Below, in pieces: positions 13,991 to 16,502 of a DNA stretch of 16,502 bases (its first letter is position 1; the number at the start of each line of letters is the position of its first letter). The notes below the pieces were generated by a model. The model was given only the letters and a program-made list of their open reading frames with translations, was not told where the DNA came from and did no database searches. The translations under genes were made by a program, and so were the position numbers. This stretch comes from an uncultured Eubacteriales bacterium (GTDB taxonomy: Bacteria > Bacillota_I > Bacilli_A > RF39 > UBA660), in NCBI GenBank assembly GCA_900321645.1, contig ONWZ01000111.1:1-16502 (forward strand), in the 5' to 3' direction.

Positions 13991-14641
13991 TTATAAATTT
14001 GTATTGTTTTTCTTTACGTAAGATAGTGTTTTTACAAAAACTGGTTCACCATCAAATTTGGATTTATCCCATTCATACCAAATATCAAATGCTGTTTGAG
14101 CACCATCTTCAATCATTTTGCCTATTTTAGGACTTTTAAATACAACATTACCAGCTTGATCGTCTAAACTGTGTTGGCATCCCATATCTTGATAAACTTT
14201 AGCCTGAATATCAGCTTCCATTTTGTCGCATAAATAAGCAAATTTGGATTCTTTTGTACTATGTTCATCAAATTCAATTAACAAGTCAAACAATTCATCT
14301 TTATTAAGCAAATCACCAATGACATCTTTCATGGCTTTATGTTCCATTTCTGCTTTTTCTTCTAATGTTATTTTATCAAATGGTGTTATATCACCAATCA
14401 ACACTTCACCAATTTCATGAATAGTTAACATTTTTAAAACTTTCTCCATATCCATGTTTAACTGAAATTCTGAATCTAAACTAATTGCCAATATGCATGT
14501 TCCATACACATGCTCTGCAATACTCTCTATTCTTTCGCTATTAACATTCCAATGATTTTTATCCCAACCGCTTCTAATTTTATATTTAAGTTTTGTCGCT
14601 AAAAGATAAAACCTCATAGCATTTTTTATTTGTTCTTCCAT
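13991..14641 (-). CDS. HD-domain hydrolase, YfbR/HDDC2-like 5'-nucleotidase type
   Basis: A 216-residue HD-superfamily protein resembling bacterial YfbR and HDDC2 deoxynucleotidases: R23-S-G-W26, SERIESIAEH (36-44, H44), IHEIGEVLIGDITPFD (74-89) and the distal LCDKMEAD with D139. The paired residues of the HD doublet are H75-E76, so the Asp is replaced by Glu; E79 and D84 of the family are kept. The probable reaction is hydrolysis of (deoxy)nucleoside monophosphates, inferred from the family. The ATG at 14641 has GGAGGG 4 bases upstream and its own extended -10 (TGGTATAAT). It is flanked by repeat A (downstream) and repeat B (upstream), i.e. it is the cargo of the first cassette. Confidence 0.88.
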   Translation of the reverse strand: MEEQIKNAMRFYLLATKLKYKIRSGWDKNHWNVNSERIESIAEHVYGTCILAISLDSEFQLNMDMEKVLKMLTIHEIGEVLIGDITPFDKITLEEKAEMEHKAMKDVIGDLLNKDELFDLLIEFDEHSTKESKFAYLCDKMEADIQAKVYQDMGCQHSLDDQAGNVVFKSPKIGKMIEDGAQTAFDIWYEWDKSKFDGEPVFVKTLSYVKKNNTNL

Positions 14642-14658
14642 AAAACCCTCCTAAAAAT

Positions 14659-14667
14659 ATTATACCA
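14659..14667 (-). promoter_or_regulatory. Extended -10 promoter of the HD gene
   Basis: TGGTATAAT on the minus strand, about 17 bases before the ATG. The peptidase cargo gene carries the same 9-mer (16292-16300). Confidence 0.65.
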
Positions 14668-14718
14668 TAAAATATCTTATTTTTATTAAAAAGTCCGCTT
14701 TATAAATACCAATGTACT

Positions 14719-14899
14719 ATGTCATTTTGGCACTGGACACAATTTCATCTTTTTTCTTAACAAAATCTTCGAAAGGCCTTATAAATAAAGGAAATATCGT
14801 GATTTTTAGCTATACAAAAATTTTGTATTTTTACCTCGTTTTTGGGTATCTAGATACCTTTTAGATACTCAGCGGAAGGTATCCAAAAAGGTATCTAAA
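14719..14899. repeat. Repeat B, copy 1 (181 bp, structured)
   Basis: Aligned with copy 2 (16322-16502, also 181 bp). The first 27 bases and the last 60 or so are essentially identical; the middle differs, with one compensating indel pair. In order it holds TGTC...GACA around ATTTTGGCACTG, a CCTTATAAAT(A/T)AAGG inverted repeat, a TACAAAA/TTTTGTA hairpin, the palindrome GGTATCTAGATACC (14845-14858), an inverted set of the 12-mer and the 24-bp direct site (14876-14899). It lies upstream of the HD gene's promoter and has no coding capacity. Confidence 0.88.
14876..14899. repeat. 24-bp site, copy 2 (in repeat B1)
   Basis: AAGGTATCCAAA followed by AAGGTATCTAAA. An inverted version (TAGATACCTTTTAGATAC, 14851-14868) precedes it, so the DNA or RNA can fold into a hairpin of about 18 pairs with a loop near CAGCGG. 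Confidence 0.88.
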
Positions 14900-14923
14900 A
14901 AATATTTTTATATTTTAAGGCAT

Positions 14924-14951
14924 CAAAAAAGCCTTATTTTACAAGGCTTTT
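14924..14951 (-). terminator. Terminator attached to the second SEC-C remnant
   Basis: On the minus strand AAGCCTT (14943-14949) pairs with AAGGCTT (14929-14935), extendable by A-T pairs, then a T run. It directly follows the stop of the second SEC-C remnant. The stem sequence differs from that after copy 1. Confidence 0.88.
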
Positions 14952-14952
14952 C

Positions 14953-15000
14953 TTATCTTCCACAACAATTTTTGTATTTTTTCCCGGATCCACATGGATT
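14953..15000 (-). pseudogene. Orphan 3' end of a SEC-C motif gene, copy 2
   Basis: The minus strand reads N-PCGSGKKYKNCCGR-stop, with a TAA codon (15001-15003) directly before it, exactly as in copy 1. A 65-codon open frame that crosses it is in another frame and is not the SEC-C frame. It is a displaced 3' end followed by its own terminator, at the left end of repeat A2. Confidence 0.85.
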
Positions 15001-15101
15001 TTAGTTTTTGAGTTTTTGACGGCATTTTGTGGCTTTTGAGGGCGTCTGGGAGCCCTTTTTTGCCCTTTTTGGCTTCCGAGAGCACTTGGGAAACCTAGCA
15101 G

Positions 15102-15125
15102 AAGGTATCTAAAAAGGTATCTAAA
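15102..15125. repeat. 24-bp site, copy 3 (in repeat A2)
   Basis: AAGGTATCTAAA twice in tandem, identical to copy 1. The preceding bases (CTAGCAG) resemble those before the copies in repeat B (CTCAGCGG). Confidence 0.9.
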
Positions 15126-15168
15126 ATTCAAAAATTACATTTTTTTGAGAAAAATTAGTACGCTATTT

Positions 15169-15408
15169 TTATTTTTCTTTTGTAACTATTATTCCAAGAT
15201 TTATTATTAGATAAATAATTAAAATTATAGGAAATAATATAAGGCTTACATTAATCGCAGAATTATCTTTTGCAACACCTTGCATTATGTTAACAAATTC
15301 TGTATTATATGGTCCTATAATCACATATACTATAACTGTTACAATAAGTGCGCCAACAACTGAATCAATTAATAATTTTTTTCCATGTTTTTTTAATATT
15401 TTATTCAT
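15169..15408 (-). CDS. Small two-TM membrane protein, unknown
   Basis: A 79-residue protein with two hydrophobic segments (about 14-33 and 53-74) joined by a polar loop of about 20 residues, and a basic N-terminus (MNKILKKHGKK) that should stay in the cytosol. No family is recognised. GGAGG stands before the ATG at 15408. A 13-bp tandem duplication of the SD-start unit puts a second ATG at 15421 that opens a three-codon frame (M-E-D-stop) ending just before the real start. It has its own extended -10 and lies downstream of the zinc peptidase gene in the same cassette, so it may act with it; that link is only positional. Confidence 0.65.
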   Translation of the reverse strand: MNKILKKHGKKLLIDSVVGALIVTVIVYVIIGPYNTEFVNIMQGVAKDNSAINVSLILFPIILIIYLIINLGIIVTKEK

Positions 15409-15431
15409 TTTAATCCTCCATTTTAATCCTC
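15406..15431 (-). repeat. 13-bp tandem duplication of SD plus start codon
   Basis: The minus strand carries GAGGATTAAAATG twice head to tail. The upstream copy gives ATG GAG GAT TAA, a complete micro-ORF whose stop is three bases before the second ATG (15408). Confidence 0.85.
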
Positions 15432-15444
15432 CTATCCTATTTTA

Positions 15445-15453
15445 ATTATATCA
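15445..15453 (-). promoter_or_regulatory. Extended -10 promoter of the two-TM protein gene
   Basis: TGATATAAT on the minus strand, about 37 bases before the ATG at 15408, lying just after the stop of the peptidase gene. Confidence 0.65.
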
Positions 15454-15465
15454 TATTTTTTCAAA

Positions 15466-16272
15466 CTAAAACAAATTAAATATGCCTAATATGTTTTTAA
15501 AAGGTCTAGATGTATTCATATTTGGATTGCCACTAAATGATTGATAGGCATTTGGAAAATACAATCCCCACTCATTAAATTTCTTAACCGCTTCATTAAT
15601 TATCTTTGTACTTTCCTCTTCACTCATATTTTCATGAATCAACATTTCTTTTTCAGTTAATTTAAAATTCTTAAATCCCATTTCTTTTAGTACTTGTTCT
15701 AATGATTTATTTTGCTCAATAGAATGTTTTACACAGCTGAATTGAAACCAGCCGTAATCATTAAAATTAAAGAAATCATCATCAAAATCATTATTATCAG
15801 AATGCTTCTTTGCATTTTCCATGTAATCAACACCATTTTTATAATTATCGCCTATATGCTCTACTGCATAAGTAACAATATCATAAAGTTCATCCATCTT
15901 TTTAGGATTACCATAATAATTCCAATAAGCAACTGCAAAATCATTAACTAACTGCTCCTCTTCCACTATTGGTATATTTACTCCTTTATTATAAATTATT
16001 AATCCATGCCCCATTTCATGTAGAACATTATAATATTGAAAGTACAATCTGAATCTTTCTTTTGTATTTTCGTTTCCCATAGCAGTTACTACATTTTTAT
16101 TATCTTGCTCATTCCAATTAGTCCACTTTGCTGTTGTAATCCAATACATATTCGGTGAAAGTATGATAGCTAATACTATTAATATAAATATGCCAATAAT
16201 TATTGGATCCTTTTTCCTATCAAACTTAAATTGTATTTTTGAAGTTTTTTCTTCTTTTTTCCTATTACTCAC
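15466..16272 (-). CDS. Membrane-anchored HExxH zinc metallopeptidase, putative
   Basis: A 268-residue protein: a basic cytosolic tail (1-22), one membrane segment (about 23-40), then a domain with NVLHEMGHGLIIY (82-94; H85, E86 and H89 as zinc ligands and catalytic base) and EEEQLVNDFAVAYW (104-117), which supplies a third acidic ligand. HExxH followed by ExxxNxFA resembles the M78/ImmA layout, but membrane anchoring and length differ, so the family is open. The positive tail suggests the catalytic part faces outward. An ATG at 16287 lies at or near the predicted transcription start and has no SD; GTG at 16272 has AGGTGAT 3-4 bases upstream and is preferred. Cargo of the second cassette. Confidence 0.7.
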   Translation of the reverse strand: MSNRKKEEKTSKIQFKFDRKKDPIIIGIFILIVLAIILSPNMYWITTAKWTNWNEQDNKNVVTAMGNENTKERFRLYFQYYNVLHEMGHGLIIYNKGVNIPIVEEEQLVNDFAVAYWNYYGNPKKMDELYDIVTYAVEHIGDNYKNGVDYMENAKKHSDNNDFDDDFFNFNDYGWFQFSCVKHSIEQNKSLEQVLKEMGFKNFKLTEKEMLIHENMSEEESTKIINEAVKKFNEWGLYFPNAYQSFSGNPNMNTSRPFKNILGIFNLF

Positions 16273-16291
16273 TTTATCACCTACCATATCA

Positions 16292-16300
16292 ATTATACCA
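16292..16300 (-). promoter_or_regulatory. Extended -10 promoter of the zinc peptidase gene
   Basis: TGGTATAAT on the minus strand, about 20 bases before the GTG start, between repeat B2 and the gene. It matches the box before the HD gene in the other cassette. Confidence 0.65.
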
Positions 16301-16321
16301 TACTTTTAAACTCATTTACCC

Positions 16322-16502
16322 ATGTCATTTTGGCACTGGACACAATTTTATCTTTTTTTGTTCAGCGAATCTCCACAGAGCCTTATAAATTAAGGAAATA
16401 TCGTGATTTTATCGATACAAAATTTTTGTATTTTAACCCTATTTTTGGGTATCTAGATACCTTTTAGATACTCAGCGGAAGGTATCCAAAAAGGTATCTA
16501 AA
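16322..16502. repeat. Repeat B, copy 2 (at least 181 bp, reaches the window edge)
   Basis: Begins with TGTCATTTTGGCACTGGACA as in copy 1 and keeps the CCTTATAAAT, TACAAAA/TTTTGTA, GGTATCTAGATACC (16448-16461) and 24-bp elements in the same order. It marks the outer side of the second cassette. Whether another terminator and SEC-C remnant follow, as after B1, lies beyond the window. Confidence 0.88.
16479..16502. repeat. 24-bp site, copy 4 (in repeat B2)
   Basis: AAGGTATCCAAA followed by AAGGTATCTAAA, identical to the copy in B1. The window ends on its last base. Confidence 0.88.

Larger units (their letters stand above)
14953..15160. repeat. Repeat A, copy 2 (208 bp)
   Basis: Same order and length as copy 1: SEC-C remnant, T/G-rich stretch with GAGAGCACTTGGGA, the 24-bp site (15102-15125), then ATTCAAAAA and GAGAAAAATTAGTA. 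Together with B1 and the terminator it accounts for almost all of the 14642-15168 gap. Confidence 0.85.

Noticed and set aside
14719..14899. Integron attC site in repeat B
   Set aside because: It has hairpin potential, but no GTTRRRY/RYYYAAC boxes, no integrase in view, and the cargo genes have their own promoters.
14934..15131. 65-codon open frame through repeat A2
   Set aside because: It is out of frame with the recognisable SEC-C end, has no SD, is basic and low in complexity, and the matching frame in A1 is interrupted by a stop.
16273..16287. ATG at 16287 as start of the zinc peptidase
   Set aside because: It falls about 5 bases from the -10 box, i.e. at the predicted transcript start, without SD; the GTG at 16272 has AGGTGAT in place. 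A leaderless start cannot be fully excluded.
13906..16502. CRISPR array from the repeated GGTATC units
   Set aside because: Only tandem pairs at four distant sites, with no regular spacers and no cas genes.

Overview
The window is low-GC DNA of a Gram-positive type. Gene starts are AGGAGG-like, promoters are mostly extended -10, intrinsic terminators are compact, and the protein families are typical of Bacilli and related gut Firmicutes. The standard bacterial code fits: tryptophan is TGG, and two genes (ending at 9466 and 12989) stop sensibly at TGA. A gut-type uncultured member of the Bacilli is a reasonable guess, but the sequence alone does not prove it. Every supported gene lies on the minus strand, so transcription runs from high to low coordinates.

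Region 1 (1-3085): a purine permease (AzgA/PbuG type, running off the left edge) sits behind its own promoter and a guanine-class riboswitch whose antiterminator and terminator can be drawn. Upstream are a two-gene unit (ICMT-like methyltransferase, then a small Ada-type zinc-domain protein) and an AI-2E-family membrane protein.

Region 2 (3091-6960): a GGDEF protein is co-transcribed with a PPP-type metallophosphoesterase. Next is a classic YtrA-type set: GntR repressor, ABC ATPase and ABC permease. It has a consensus sigma-A promoter and a perfect inverted-repeat operator at the transcription start.

Region 3 (6961-12975): an orphan RsgI-like membrane protein carries 20 cysteines in an extracellular repeat region. 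A five-gene operon follows: a DUF1232-flavodoxin fusion, a TfoX N-domain protein, a DUF2441 protein, a GNAT acetyltransferase and an unknown protein. Then comes a YoaP-type acetyltransferase with a DUF3592-like membrane protein.

Region 4 (12989-16502): a CPBP-family intramembrane protease is followed by the most unusual part of the window. Two kinds of long noncoding repeat (A, 208 bp, twice; B, at least 181 bp, twice) alternate with cargo genes in the order A-HD hydrolase-B-A-(2-TM protein plus membrane zinc peptidase)-B. Each A repeat starts with a 16-codon orphan 3' end of a SEC-C motif gene, with a stop codon directly before it. Each A and B carries the same 24-bp site, a tandem pair of a 12-mer. 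The arrangement looks like serial insertion of gene cassettes beside the 3' end of a SEC-C gene. No recombinase is visible in the window, so the mechanism is inference.
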